Under the pieces are notes generated by a model. That model did not search any database, was not told where the DNA came from, and worked only from the letters and a program-made list of their open reading frames with translations. Below, piece after piece: positions 35,801 to 46,921 of a stretch of 64,000 nucleotides of DNA. The first letter of the stretch is position 1. Each line of letters opens with the position of its first letter. The position numbers and the translations under genes were made by a program. This stretch comes from Halicephalobus mephisto. Lineage: Eukaryota; Nematoda; Chromadorea; Rhabditida; Panagrolaimidae. Location: positions 62,001-126,000 of the forward strand of contig SWDT01000102.1 in NCBI GenBank assembly GCA_009193035.1, in the 5' to 3' direction.

Positions 35801-38427
35801 GAAATTTTTAAAATTATTAAAGGATTCTAGAATCCAGGAAGAAGTTTTGAAATCTTCCAAGACTTTATAAGAGTACTTTCAAGGTTCTAGAAAACTTCTG
35901 GAAGTAAGTAGAAAATTCCGAAGCTTTTGAGGATCTTGTTAGAGATCCTGGAATTTTTTAAAATCAGAATTTTGTAAAAATTTATAAAATTCTAGAATTT
36001 CCAAAGGTTTCACAATTCAAAAATAAGTTTGAAATCTTCCAAGACTTCATAAAAGTACTTTTAACTTTTTTAAATTTTCTAAAAGTTCATACAAAATTAA
36101 AAAACTTCTGAAAACACAATTTTTAATTTCCGAGAATTCGTTTCAAAATAATTTCGCGATTTGCTGTTTTCTGGTTTTCATCACAATAAGATTTTAATTT
36201 CAGTTGAATACTGTAAAGGACCGTGTTGTCAACGAAGAAGCGAGCAAAAAGGGAATTGAGGAAGAAGTTGAAAAAAGAGACTTCATTTCTGGAGTAGAGT
36301 CTTCTCAACAATCATCACCTATTCAGGTTGGTATACTGTCTTTTGATTTCGTCTTCAAAACACTGGAAATTTGGCGTCATAGATTTGATTCTTTATGGTA
36401 TTAAAAAAGAACAAAGAACCATGAATGAACGGTTCTTCAAACACAATTTTGACATTAAGATTGAAAAAAGCAACCCGATTGAAATGTGAATTATTTAGTG
36501 TCCCTTCTTCAACCATATTTCTGACCTTTAATTTTACCGATTTTTTAAATCTTTACTAAAAATTAAAAAATATTTTTGTAGATCTTTATTGAAAATTTAA
36601 AAAATTTTGTAGATCTTTAATAAAATAAAAAAAAATATTTTTGTAGATCTTTAATAAAAATTTAAAAAATATTGTTTTTAAAATCTTTATTAAAAATAAA
36701 AAAAAATTTTTGTAGATCTTTAATAAAAATTTAAAAAATATTTTTGTAGATTTTTAATAAATTAAAAAAATATTTTGTAGATTTTTAATAAAAATTTAAA
36801 AAATATTGTTTTTTAGAAAATGGCTAATCATGGATTGGAGGAAATGATGATGAGACAGCAGCTTCTGATGCAACAACAGAATCAACAAAGATTCTTGGCC
36901 ATGGCTAATATGCTTCAGATGGCCCAAAATGGAGGCCAAACCACCAGTCCCACTCCTGGAGCTTTTAATTTCTTATTTCCATCGAGTTTGTTGTTTTTAT
37001 TATTACAGTAATTTAAATTATTTTTTTAGCGAATTATGATTTCTTAACGAATCCGGCTATGTTGAATCCTTTGACGACAACTCCATCGTTTTTAGCCCAT
37101 AATCTGGCTGCACAACTTGCGGGACAAAGCCCTAAGAACATTTCAGCCGGAAACGGACATATCTCTGGCTCGGAGATCCACAGAAATCCGCTCTTGCCTG
37201 ATTCCCCTCTGAATCTCAGCAAATTCAAACCAGAATCGTAATTTTATTTTTTTATTTACAAAGAAAAATTTTATTTTTTTAGATTGGATCTTGGACAAAA
37301 CAAAAATGCGATGACGATGGCGGCTTTGTTGGCTAGAAATATCCCGGGATCTCCTGGAATCGGAAACACAGAGAATTTGGACGAACCTGCTACTGCTAAC
37401 ACGTCGCCGAATTCTTCCGGATGTACTACTCCAAGACAGACATCCACCGACGCTAATCCACAACCTGTCAGAATTTCAGCTCCAAAATCCCCAAACCACA
37501 TAAAACGACCAATGAACGCCTTCATGGTCTGGGCTCGTGACGAACGACGCAAAATCCTCAAAGCTTGTCCAGATATGCATAACAGCAACATTTCTAAAAT
37601 TCTCGGTAATCCTATCTCGCTTTGACGTCATGAATTAATTTCCTATTTAGGATCCAAATGGAAAGAAATGAGCTTTGCTGAAAAACAACCTTATTACGAA
37701 GAACAATCACGTCTCTCGAAACTCCACATGGAAAAACATCCAGATTACCGTTATAGGTATTTTTTTAAATATTTCAATTCATTGGGATTTTGTACATTTC
37801 AAAATCTAGTGAAAAATAAGAAATGGTCGAAAATTTCATGAATTTTAAAATTTTTGAAAATATTTTTGAATATTATGAAAGCTCTTGGAATTTTAAGAAA
37901 TACAAAAAATTTTTAGGATTAAAACTCCAAAATTTCGTAGAATCTCAGAAGTATTTTGGAAGATTCTGAAACTTTTGAGAATCTTATGGAAGTTTCTGAA
38001 AACAGAAAATTGTGAAAATTTAAATTTTTAAAAATCCAAGTAACTTTGAATTGTACTTTAAATTGAGACCTCTAAAGTTGGACAAAATTCTTAGAAAATT
38101 TTTACTTTTATTTTACTCAATTTTAGACCTCGACCTAAGAGGACTTGCATGGTTGACGGAAAGAAGGTCAGAATCAACGAATACAAAAACATAATGAAAT
38201 CGAAGAACTCAACGAACAACAACAATTTGAATACGATCAACAAGAACTCGTGGGATAACCAAGGATCGCCAGATGGACAGCAAAACGCCGGAAGTCCAGA
38301 TGCATCTTCCAATTCTTCACTTACACCTGGACTCGATCTGTTGACGAGTTCTTCTCTTCTCGTTGATCTGGCGAATCACCATCATCAGCAGTTCCAGAGG
38401 AATTCCCAGTTGCTCCACGGGGAGTGA
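32811..38427 (+). CDS. egl-13: SoxD-family HMG-box transcription factor EGL-13
   Basis: Nine exons (32811-33062, 33418-33545, 35345-35504, 36204-36326, 36817-36985, 37030-37237, 37283-37605, 37651-37756, 38127-38427) join in phase to 589 residues. The HMG box is split over exons 7-9: [47 protein letters not shown], then [15 protein letters not shown] and [12 protein letters not shown]. The combination with DERRKIL and [11 protein letters not shown] is diagnostic of SoxD (Sox5/6/13), whose only C. elegans member is EGL-13, a nuclear regulator of cell fate in uterus, neurons and other tissues. Exon 5 encodes the SoxD leucine-zipper/Q-rich coil ([18 protein letters not shown]) used for dimerisation. 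N-terminus is Ser-rich. Introns 2 and 4 are long and full of tandem duplications. Confidence 0.96.
33101..33400 (+). repeat. 147-bp tandem duplication at the end of egl-13 exon 1
   Basis: A segment with ACATTTATATTCCAATTTTA, AGGGTGGTTAAATTTATAG and TCTGAATCTGAAGTCAG appears at 33101 and again at 33248, nearly identical. The TAGATTCTGAATCTGAAGTC part resembles the 144-bp array units at 565-1230 and 9640-10475. It lies entirely in intron 1. Confidence 0.75.
34320..34900 (+). repeat. tandem repeats in egl-13 intron 2
   Basis: Units of about 180 bp carry GAATTTTGAAGTTTTCCAAA, AATTAATTAAAGATTCTGAA and AGGAGCTTCTGGAGCACG, seen near 34390, 34545 and 34690 with increasing divergence. No exon is visible inside. 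Confidence 0.7.
35520..36080 (+). repeat. 180-bp direct repeats in egl-13 intron 3
   Basis: The phrase CTTCCGGAAGTAGAAAATTC and following GAGGATCTCGTTAGAGGTCC occurs at about 35557 and 35733, with a third, shorter copy near 35900. The first two copies are almost identical over some 170 bp, pointing to recent duplication. Confidence 0.75.
36540..36815 (+). repeat. TTTTTGTAGATCTTTAATAA repeat in egl-13 intron 4
   Basis: Six to seven units of about 38 bp run up to the acceptor of exon 5. The last copy is interrupted by the splice site itself, so the array abuts the exon. Confidence 0.75.
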
Positions 38428-40049
38428 TCCGATCACGCCAAGTATAGCTCTTGTCAATAGTCTTCGCGTTTTTCATCATCTTTAATATTTCCACATTTCT
38501 TGTCGAGACTGATTTTCTAACCTCAGCACGCATTTCACTCATTTATTTTTCACATGATTCCGATTCTGGAAACCATTGCTCAAGCCGGTGTTTGGCATGT
38601 GGTATATAAAAAGTATTTTTAATTAAGAGGCCAGCGAACCTTTCAAAATCCGAAGGCAATTTTCGTCGAACATTTGACGATTTTTCATGTCGCAAAGTTC
38701 TTCATTTTTGTCTTCTCGTTATTCAAAAAAATCGACCTTCATTCCGTTTCTAATTCTGGCCACGACTTTACTAAATTCATATCTTTGCATTTTTCTAGTT
38801 GCCACAAGCATTTATTATTTTTTTTATTAAAAATTGTTTGGCAACTTGCCTGGGATCAAGTATTCTTCCGTCACTTCTGGGCTCCTGATTCGCAAATACC
38901 GTTGTTTGTATATTTGCTAGTCGTTTTTCTCTCTTCTACCCAATTCAGAAAATATACCCGTTCGACTTTTTATATATCATTCACAAATCTATCCTGATGT
39001 ATTTTTAAATTTCATTTTGTAGCTTTTGTAACTGTGGCGATTAAGTGAATTATAAACAGGATTAAAAATAGATTCGAAAATTAAAAAAACTTCATTTGTA
39101 ATTAAAGTTGAAACAATTCATTATAAAAATGACATATTATAATAGAGCTTGAAGCACTGGTTCGAAAAATGTACAACATTGTGTGAAAAAAGTCAAATTT
39201 GATATATGAAAAAGTACTTTGAAGATTTCTTCATAATTGAGCCTAAAATTGTTAATGATTGAATAATTCGACGAGAATGAAAAATGTTGATATATTAAAT
39301 AGAGTGAAAAACCATATTTGTATCGAACAATGCGAGAATTACTCCATTGCATTAACTGAGAACTAAGATATGACGTTTTTCTTTAATATTCTAATATCGT
39401 TTATATCAAATTTTTCTCTTTCATTTTCGCGGTAAATTGAATTGGTTTTTTAACTCTTGGAGACCACTATTGACTATATAAATCTATACTAAAGATTAAA
39501 TTCTTTGTTTCGAGTTTAGTTCGAGAGAATGAAAATAGCTATAATCCATCGTAAACGTAGTTTCTTCGTGAAAGTTTACATTCATTTTTCTTGGCTATTT
39601 TTCACTCTTTGTAGGGTTTTACGTGTCATATTTTATTTTGAGCATATTTTTAGGTGATTCACATCAGAAAAAATCAGAATGTTTAAAAATCTAGAAAATC
39701 CGATTTTTAGCCGAAGCTAAGGATAGACTACAAGGGATTTTAGAACATTTCATAATAAATCAAATTGTTATCAAATTACCTTAAAAGTATTTGTAGGAGG
39801 ATAAACATCAATAATGAAAGAATTTTGAAATTACTTTAGGGTTTCGTTGGAAGAATTAAATTTAAAATAAAGCCAAACATTCAGGGAAAATAACAATTTA
39901 TAAACGATTGGGAAACAATGTATGAACTTTATCTTCTGTCTTAAGAACCGAGACCAATGACGAGCTATTCGTACAAAGATTAAAAATTTCAAACTACAAA
40001 GCTCTGAAAACTGGATAATAATTAATAATAAACTAACAACTCAAAATTA
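38428..40049. other. egl-13 3' region and intergenic sequence
   Basis: About 38428-38560 is probably 3' untranslated sequence. An island at 38570-39000 has a 107-codon open frame with no recognisable domain. From 39010 on the sequence is A/T-rich but not obviously repetitive, unlike other deserts in the window. No gene or RNA is supported. Confidence 0.5.
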
Positions 40050-40384
40050 CACGAGTTTTCTGAAGTCATGTCTGATTGAATGCAATCAACACGAGTTTTT
40101 GATCGTAGTTTTCACATTATCTGATTCTAACTGAATGGGATCAATGACAGGGTTGCAATTCAACAGAAGATTGAATATAACTGAGTGTAATCAACGTACT
40201 AATACCTTTTTAACTAGGAACAAACATGATTCAAACACGTTGAATATACTCAGTTATATTCGATTTTCTGTTGTACTACAATCCTGCCATCGATTGCACT
40301 CAGAATCTAATAATGTGAGAACTACGATCAGGAGTTCTTACGTGTTGATTGCGTTCAATTAGACATGACTTCAGAAAGCCTGTG
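40050..40384. mobile_element. MITE with long inverted arms, TA target site
   Basis: The two halves are reverse complements over roughly 150 bases each. CTGAAGTCATGTCTGATTGA near 40061 pairs with TCAATTAGACATGACTTCAG near 40356, and GAATATAACTGAGTGTAATC near 40173 pairs with its counterpart near 40243. The element is bounded by CACGAG on the left and CTGTG on the right, each next to TA, as expected for Tc1/mariner-type insertion. It is 335 bp and codes for nothing. Confidence 0.85.
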
Positions 40385-41881
40385 TAAACTTAAATATTCT
40401 CTCCACGTGTCTTCTCTTCTGTTGTAGGACCTTTCTTGTCACATCTTCCTCTGTTACGCAAACACGAGAAATGCATTTAAGTTTTCTCCTTGTCCTTCAT
40501 TAACGTTATATTTTTTCACTTTCGACTCTGTTGACAATTTCTATTAATTACAAAAAAGTGTTTCATAATGATTTTTCGCTCCATATGCACATAAAACATC
40601 AAATATGAAATTTCTGTAATTCATACATCACCAGTAAAGACAAATTTATCTCTGTAGCTTCCCAATGCCTTTGGCACACGTGATACTTCTACAGCATACC
40701 ATAAAATATCAAAGTTCATTTTCATAAAATTAGTACCTTAGAGGAAGTATAGTTTTTCCCTTGGGCCCCCTCTTTTTCTTCTTCTGACCTTTCCCTTCGG
40801 ATTTTTATGTTTTTTATGATTTAATTATTTCCTTTATTTTACCAGACATTCTTGAAATGTTTGAGGGAGGAATTAAAGTTGTTTTACGAAATCAGGTATC
40901 TTAAGTTTCGATTTTTAACAACTTGAAGATCACTGATATCTATTTGAAACTTGTAAAAAAATAATAATAGGAATTCAGTTTTGACAAAGTACTGATTTTT
41001 AATTTATAGGTACTGTATTGACTGAAGACTCAAAGTTTGTAGAAAATTGAGTTTTTCAAAGTACTAATTTCTAAATTGTAAGTTCTAGGAACTGAACATG
41101 ACCTCTTGAAAACTTTTGAGAAACTTAGTTTTTTCAAGAGTCTTAATATTAGTAAGAAATTTTAATTTGATTCAAATTTTGACGGATTTTCAAAAAAAAA
41201 TATAATCACTGATTTTGATAACCTGAAAATAAACTTTTTAATACAAAGTTGTACGACTATTTAGGTTACTTTTGTCAATTTATTATGTCGGAAAGTTCTG
41301 TTAGATAAAGATTTATTTCAAAAAAAATTTCAATAAAATCCAAAAAAATCAAATGCAGAGTTTTGGTTAACTGTGATGAAATCGGAGAAATAATTCTGGA
41401 AGAACTTCTGAATTTCATAAATGAGCTAAAAAAAGAAACATTTTGAATCTGATAATTTCGTCAAATTTGAATATGAAAAATTGAGTCAAAAAGTCAGAAA
41501 AATCGTCATCAGTAATCGAGATGATTTTAGATGATTTTTCTCATTTCTACTATGTATGTCAAAAAAGAGAAATGAAGATAGAAACTGCTGGATATATAAT
41601 TATTTTTCCGGATATGAAATCAAAAAAGAAATTATTAATTGAAATTTGTGGCAATCTAAGCAGTACAAAAAAGACTACAATCGACGGACAGAAATGACTT
41701 TTTGGAAATTTACTCAACGTTGAAGAAACTTTTCTTCTGTTTTATTGATTGTATTAGATATTCAATATATCATGTAAGTAGTATTGATGAAGGAGATCAT
41801 CTTCCGAGAAAAAGTGGAGCCTTGACTTCAAAAATTGAACAAATAATTACCGGAAAAGGTCAACGGAGAATGAATCAAATA
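40385..41881. other. intergenic, no gene seen
   Basis: A/T-rich, moderately complex sequence. Short open frames occur near 41702-41896 but have no motif and overlap the next MITE. A C/T-rich stretch at 40395-40540 and a GGGCCCCC-containing island at about 40730-40800 are the only compositional features. Confidence 0.5.
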
Positions 41882-41980
41882 CCGTATTTGCTCTAATAGA
41901 GACACATGTGCCACAATTTTTCAATTGATCTGTTAGAGTGCGCCACAAATAGAGATGTGACTCTATTAGAGCAAATACGG
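41882..41980. mobile_element. 99-bp MITE with perfect 20-bp terminal inverted repeats
   Basis: Left end CCGTATTTGCTCTAATAGAG is matched exactly by the reverse complement of the right end. Similarity continues a few bases inward (CACAT). Both ends abut TA (41880-41881 and 41981-41982), the target duplication of Tc1/mariner-type elements. The interior contains GTGCGCCACAAATAGAG. Too short to code for a protein, so it would have been moved by another element's transposase. Confidence 0.9.
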
Positions 41981-41982
41981 TA

Positions 41983-42615
41983 TATAGGTTCCTCTATTAG
42001 AACTGCTTTGGATTATGGACAAGTTATTCAAGAACTTTGTAAAACAACCAAATTCAATGATTCTTTAGTATCTAACGATCATGAACCAAAAAAAATCATA
42101 CATCAGAGATGAGAGAAAACAGAAGATTCTCTTCAAATTTGTTAGCATGAAAGAAATGAAGATCACGAAAATCTTTGTTACTTTATTGTATTGGAATCAG
42201 AATACTCAGAAAAATGTACTCAAGATCTAAGAAGATGAATTTGTAATAAATACGGAGAGTTCGTTTTTTAGAGAACACGATTCTTCACTGTTCTTGTGGA
42301 TTGAAAAATACAAGGATAATCTACTTATTTATCACTATCCAAGTCATCGATCGACGCAACAAAAAGAAACACAAAAATAATTGATTAATACGCAGAAAGA
42401 TTACTGTAAAAAGTACAATTTAACATAGATTTCGGGACGCTAAAACAATGTGTGTCATTTCATGATTAAGATTTAATATATTTAAATGTTTTGGAATTGA
42501 GCTTAAAAAAATTAATAACTTAATTTATTAGATATTTGGAAAGGTATTTATATATCTATCAAATGATATTTGAGCCTTATTTTTCAGTTATCTCTGGAAA
42601 AATAACGAGCTATTA
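41983..42615. other. intergenic, no gene seen
   Basis: A/T-rich. The 68-codon open frame starting in the MITE has no recognisable motif. Nothing else is supported. Confidence 0.5.
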
Positions 42616-42766
42616 CACAAAAAAAGTGCAACTTTTGGGCCGGTAAAAGTGGGAATCTTCATTATTACTTACAATTTTCATCAAAAGTGTCAAATGTTCA
42701 TGAAAAATGCGATGATTGCTCCATTTCGCAATTGTTACAAAGTCAAAAGTTACACTTTTTTGTGTG
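42616..42766. mobile_element. 151-bp MITE, TA target site
   Basis: Left end CACAAAAAAAGTGCAACTTT and right end AAAGTTACACTTTTTTGTGTG are imperfect inverted repeats of about 23 bases. TA lies just outside each end (42614-42615, 42767-42768). The interior has no repeat structure and no reading frame. The layout fits a non-autonomous Tc1/mariner-type element. Confidence 0.85.
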
Positions 42767-42956
42767 TACGATCTTCAACATCATTTATATTGAATAATTT
42801 TTTCTCACTATAGTAATTAAGATCCGAGTGCTTAATATGTTGTTAAACGAAGTAGATTATAGAATTGCATAATGCCAGATTAATCCTCATCTTATTTAAT
42901 TTTTGAGCCCGATCTCAAAAAACTTTTCATTTAACATTTCAAATGTTAAATCCAAC

Positions 42957-43040
42957 CACTTTAGCACTATCGAACCGTATTCAAAAACAAAAATAACAAA
43001 TGACTAGATATAATTAGCCTAATCTCAGTAAGCTTGTGTG
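42957..43040 (+). repeat. dispersed repeat, copy 2
   Basis: This is the partner of the segment at about 437-520. Shared ordered words are TTTAGCACT, AACCGTATTCAAAAACAAAA and AAATGACTAGATA, then AATTA and TAATC. After this point the two loci diverge. Confidence 0.6.
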
Positions 43041-43990
43041 CCGTTCACAGCAAACTTTCTGTTGTGACCAGCAGTCATTATATATCAACTCTTTATTCTT
43101 CAAAATCCCCAAAAATACATCACACAATGCTGACGAACAACAGTACCGATTTAGGGAGTTATTTTCGTGTCATGACCACAAGGTATTTTGGTGTTTTAGA
43201 GAACGTAGAAATTAGTGGTCACAGCAAGCTTTCCAAAGATTACAATCTCGAGCTTGTCTTGTCCACGTACAGCCATGGGTCTTCTTGATTTTGTCCGACC
43301 ATCTCGTCTTAAACCCAATTGAGTTTTGGACTTTACATCATCTGATTCATCATTCCGAAATGTGCAAAAAATATTGTTTAAATTGCAAACGGATCTCCGT
43401 GTGTTAAAGTGTTCATAAATGATTAATTTAACGAAACAATGTTTTTTAAACGTTTATAATCCATTTTCGAAAACGGCGAAAAAAAATTAATTTATAAATT
43501 TACAAATTCCCTAGTTATTATCAGTTTTGTATTTTTTCTCTTAAATGGATCAAAACAACGTCTGGAAAATTTAAATATCTCAACTTCCTGAACAGATTCC
43601 ATCTCGTCATTTTCAATTTTCTTGTTCAAAAAAAAAATAAATCCTAAAATATGAATTTCCTGAACATTATATTTTTTTAATTTCCCGATTTTCGTTCTGA
43701 AAATATAAATATTATTTGTGAATAAAAATGCTAAAATCCAAAATGAATTAATTTTTTTTCGTCAAAGTTACTCGTGAAAAAAATTATTTCATCTTGAAGA
43801 ATTCAATATTTGAAAACAGCTGGCCTCCAATTTTTTTTTAAATTATTCATAACATTCACAAAGTTGATAATGAAATAAAAATCTTGTGGAAGTTAAGCAT
43901 TTTGCAATATTTTCGAAAATCATTGAAATTTAAAAAATATAAAAATGAACAAAAATAAATATTAATATTTTGGATCATGGATTTATCTAC
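43041..43990. other. intergenic, no gene seen
   Basis: An island at 43041-43320 contains short inverted words (CACAGCAAACTTTCTGTTGTG and a related GGTCACAGCAAGCTTTCC at about 43217). The remainder is A/T-rich. No coding feature is supported. Confidence 0.5.
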
Positions 43991-43999
43991 TTGAAAGCT

Positions 44000-44560
44000 C
44001 AGCGTTGGTCTTGAAAAGAAATGCCCTGAGGCAAATGAGATACTTAAGATTGTACATTGGAAATAAATTAAGTTTTTGTGTAATTATCATTAAAGTTGTA
44101 TCTTGTGTCTTCAGGCCCGATAAATCAATTTTTACTTATTTCTCATTTCTAAGTGAAGCAGAAAACCCACGACTATTCAACACAATATAAAAATTAACCA
44201 AGAACAATTAAAAGTACTTACAGTACTCAAATAACTATTATTTTACAATTAATTTTTATCTTTGTGATTGAAATAATTATGAATCAAAAAATATATTTCA
44301 TCAAAAATCAAGAGGTCAAGTTAAAATTGATATTTTCTAATTTACTGTTGGATTGTGCACAATCTATTTGAGTGGAAGCTTGTATAACTTTGGTCCCGAG
44401 GCGAAATACCCTGAGGACCAACAAAAGGTGTACGATTGCAGATTGGTGGTAATTTGGAAATTGCGTATTATTTTTGATAGAGTTGTGCTTTATCTCGTGC
44501 CTGAGGCCTCATAAAGTTGTTTTTATATATTTTTATCTACACGCGGATCCGGATTCCCCA
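44000..44560 (+). repeat. two diverged copies of a 170-bp element
   Basis: Copy 1 at about 44000-44150 and copy 2 at about 44390-44540 share ordered words: GAAATGCCCTGAGG or GAAATACCCTGAGG, GATTG and ATTGG spacing, AGTTGT, and AGGCC followed by ATAAA and TTTTTA. Identity is moderate, so the duplication is old. It lies downstream of the GPCR gene. Confidence 0.6.
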
Positions 44561-44709
44561 GCGACAATCCAACATTTACATTTAAAAAAAACGTAATTTT
44601 TATGATTTTTATTTTAAAAATTTAATTAAATTTAAAATTTGATTAAAGCACGAATTTTATGGAAACACCAAGAGATCATGGAACAAAGCTGATATTTCGT
44701 AATCCACAT

Positions 44710-46910
44710 TCAAGGACCAACTAAAGATGAATTTGATGTTGTTGATCTTCTATTATTTTTTTTCGGAGAATTGTTTTCTATTCTTATTACAGCAGTACAA
44801 GAGTTCGAAGTCAGTAATGGTTTGTGGACAGATTTTTTCTCGTTGTTGTTGTTGATTATACTGCAGGATCTCATTGTGGATTTATCACTTTTGTTTTTGT
44901 TCAGAAGGACGTGTTGATTAGTAGTTTTGCTGAGAAGAATCATTCTGGCCTTCTTGACTTCGTCCAAATTACCGTTCACCTTAATTCTCATCGACCTTCC
45001 TTCTGTGGTTTCAGTGAAGTACCTTGTGAATTCATTTGGAATTTCGTTATAATTTTTCGAAGTACATCCTAAAAAATAAATTATCCACCAAACAGAAGGA
45101 TATTACAGTACCTGGGATTATAGCTAACATGTTTTTGTGGAATATCCAAATGGAGTACCTGATCTCGACCAGTCTGCTTGCATAAATAAAAGCATCTGCC
45201 AAAAGTTTGAGGACGTTCAGAAGCTGCGATATGACCCCGACGTAAAAAGTATTAATGGGCTTGATTACGATAAGGCAATCTTTGCAGAGAAGAACATACT
45301 GTATCAATGTCGGAAGCCATCCGATGACGGCAGATCCGGCGAGAAGCATGATCGTCACCAGAAGCCGCCTACTGGAAGCCCTTTTGCTTTGGGCGCTGTT
45401 GGAACTTGTTAAAACCGGATCTTTGGAGACTCTACGCATATGAAGGAGGATATGCAAGTAAAGAAATGAAATAATAAAAACAAAAGTTATAAATGGAGAA
45501 ACAATGACAACTCGGACAAAAAGTATTTCTGAAAATTAATCCGGGATTAAAATTAACAAAATAACAGTAATTACGAAATATTCGTCCGCCTTCACAGCCA
45601 TTTTTCGAAAAAAAAGCAAATGCTTTTTCGGCTCGGAATCCTCCTGGAACGATGGAAAACAACGCAAGAAATACCGTAATTGGAATAATGTAAGCCAAGG
45701 CTATGGCTGTTCTGACACTGCTGGTAGTAATCGCGTTTCTGTGAAGAGGATATACAATGCCGATGTAGTGGTTGAATGCTAGGGCAAGGAGGTTGAAGAC
45801 TGAAGCGAAAAAAGTCCCGATTTTTAGAACCTAAAAATTAAAAAATCAGTATTATTGATAAAAAGCAAAAATTAAATAATTTTAAATAAATGTGAAAAAA
45901 ACAGACTCCTGACACGAAAGTTCCTGAGAAACTCAGCCGTTTCATATTGAACTTTTTGAGGTTTTTTTTGTATGCCGAAAAACTTTTGATATTGATAAAG
46001 AACTAGAATTAAATAATTTTGAGTGAAAAAATCGTGAGAAAACGAATTCTTGACACGAAAGTCCTTGAGAGATTCGGTAGTTGCTTCATGTTATATTCTT
46101 TACAAAAAAGAAGATTTTGATATTGGTAAAACACAAGAATTAAAGAATTTAAAATAATTTTGAGTGTGTAAAAATCATGAGAGAGCGAATTCCTGACACG
46201 AAAGTTCTTGGAAGACTCGGTAGTTGCTTCATGTTATATTCTTTACAAAAAAAAGATTTTGATATTGATAAAGAACAAGAATTAAAGAATTTTAAGTGTA
46301 AAAATTGTGAGAGAGCGAACTCTCAACACGAAAGTCCCTGAAAGACTCAGTGTCGCTTCACGTTGTATTTTTTCCGAAAAAGAAGATTTTGATATTTAAA
46401 AAAAACAAGAATTAAAGAATTTTTTACCTCGATCAATAAAGAGAGACAATTGGATATTACTGTATTTTCTTCCAGAATAGTCGGAAGAATCACATTTACA
46501 AAGTTGCTGAGGATGTAGAATTGAGCACAAGCAGCATCTGACGCTGTGAGACTGACGCACAACTGGAGATTCACCCCGATTGGTCGTCGTAAGTATCGTG
46601 AGCACTGAAATCGGATTTTAATCGAAATTAAAAATAAATTTAAACTTGCATTTAATAAATACAGATTGACTATGAGAGCCACGAACGCGACTACAGTAAC
46701 CGTCAAAGAAGCTTCGAAAATGGGTATATTCGACGATGCGGTTACTGTAGCGTTTTCGACCATTTTATTGAAGATTTCTGAATTTTCGATTTCGTTCATT
46801 GTTGAAGGCGTTGTAAAATAACCGAGGGATTTACCGTATTCCTTCAATCCAACTTCTTCATTCATGATAATTTCGTTGGATATTTCTGAATCCTCCATTT
46901 CTGAAGACAT
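44710..46910 (-). CDS. divergent rhodopsin-family G-protein-coupled receptor
   Basis: Five exons (46910-46650, 46604-46428, 45830-45575, 45528-45112, 45068-44710) join in phase to 489 residues. An acidic, Asn-containing N-terminus precedes seven helices: TM1 ends [10 protein letters not shown]2 has LTASDA, TM3 begins after the conserved Cys (SNCLSLL) and ends [12 protein letters not shown]5 is [16 protein letters not shown]6 has IGWLP, TM7 has [11 protein letters not shown]. The usual DRY is NHY and NPxxY is DAFIY, so activation may differ from canonical receptors. The tail is Ser/Asn/Lys-rich. Ligand is unknown. The ATG directly follows TTTTTCAG, a likely trans-splice site. Intron 1 uses a GC donor. 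Confidence 0.85.
45895..46420 (-). repeat. 125-bp tandem repeat in GPCR intron 2
   Basis: About four units each carry a CGAATTCCTGACACGAAAGT-like stretch, GACTCGGTAGTTGCTTCATG and AAGATTTTGATATTG. The last unit ends at the donor of exon 2 (46427), so the array fills the intron between exons 2 and 3 almost completely. Confidence 0.8.
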
Positions 46911-46921
46911 CTGAAAAATTT
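46911..46921 (-). promoter_or_regulatory. probable trans-splice acceptor at the GPCR start
   Basis: On the minus strand AATTTTTCAG is followed immediately by the chosen ATG. No upstream exon ending in a good donor is visible in the A/T-rich sequence beyond, so spliced-leader addition is the simplest reading. Confidence 0.55.
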
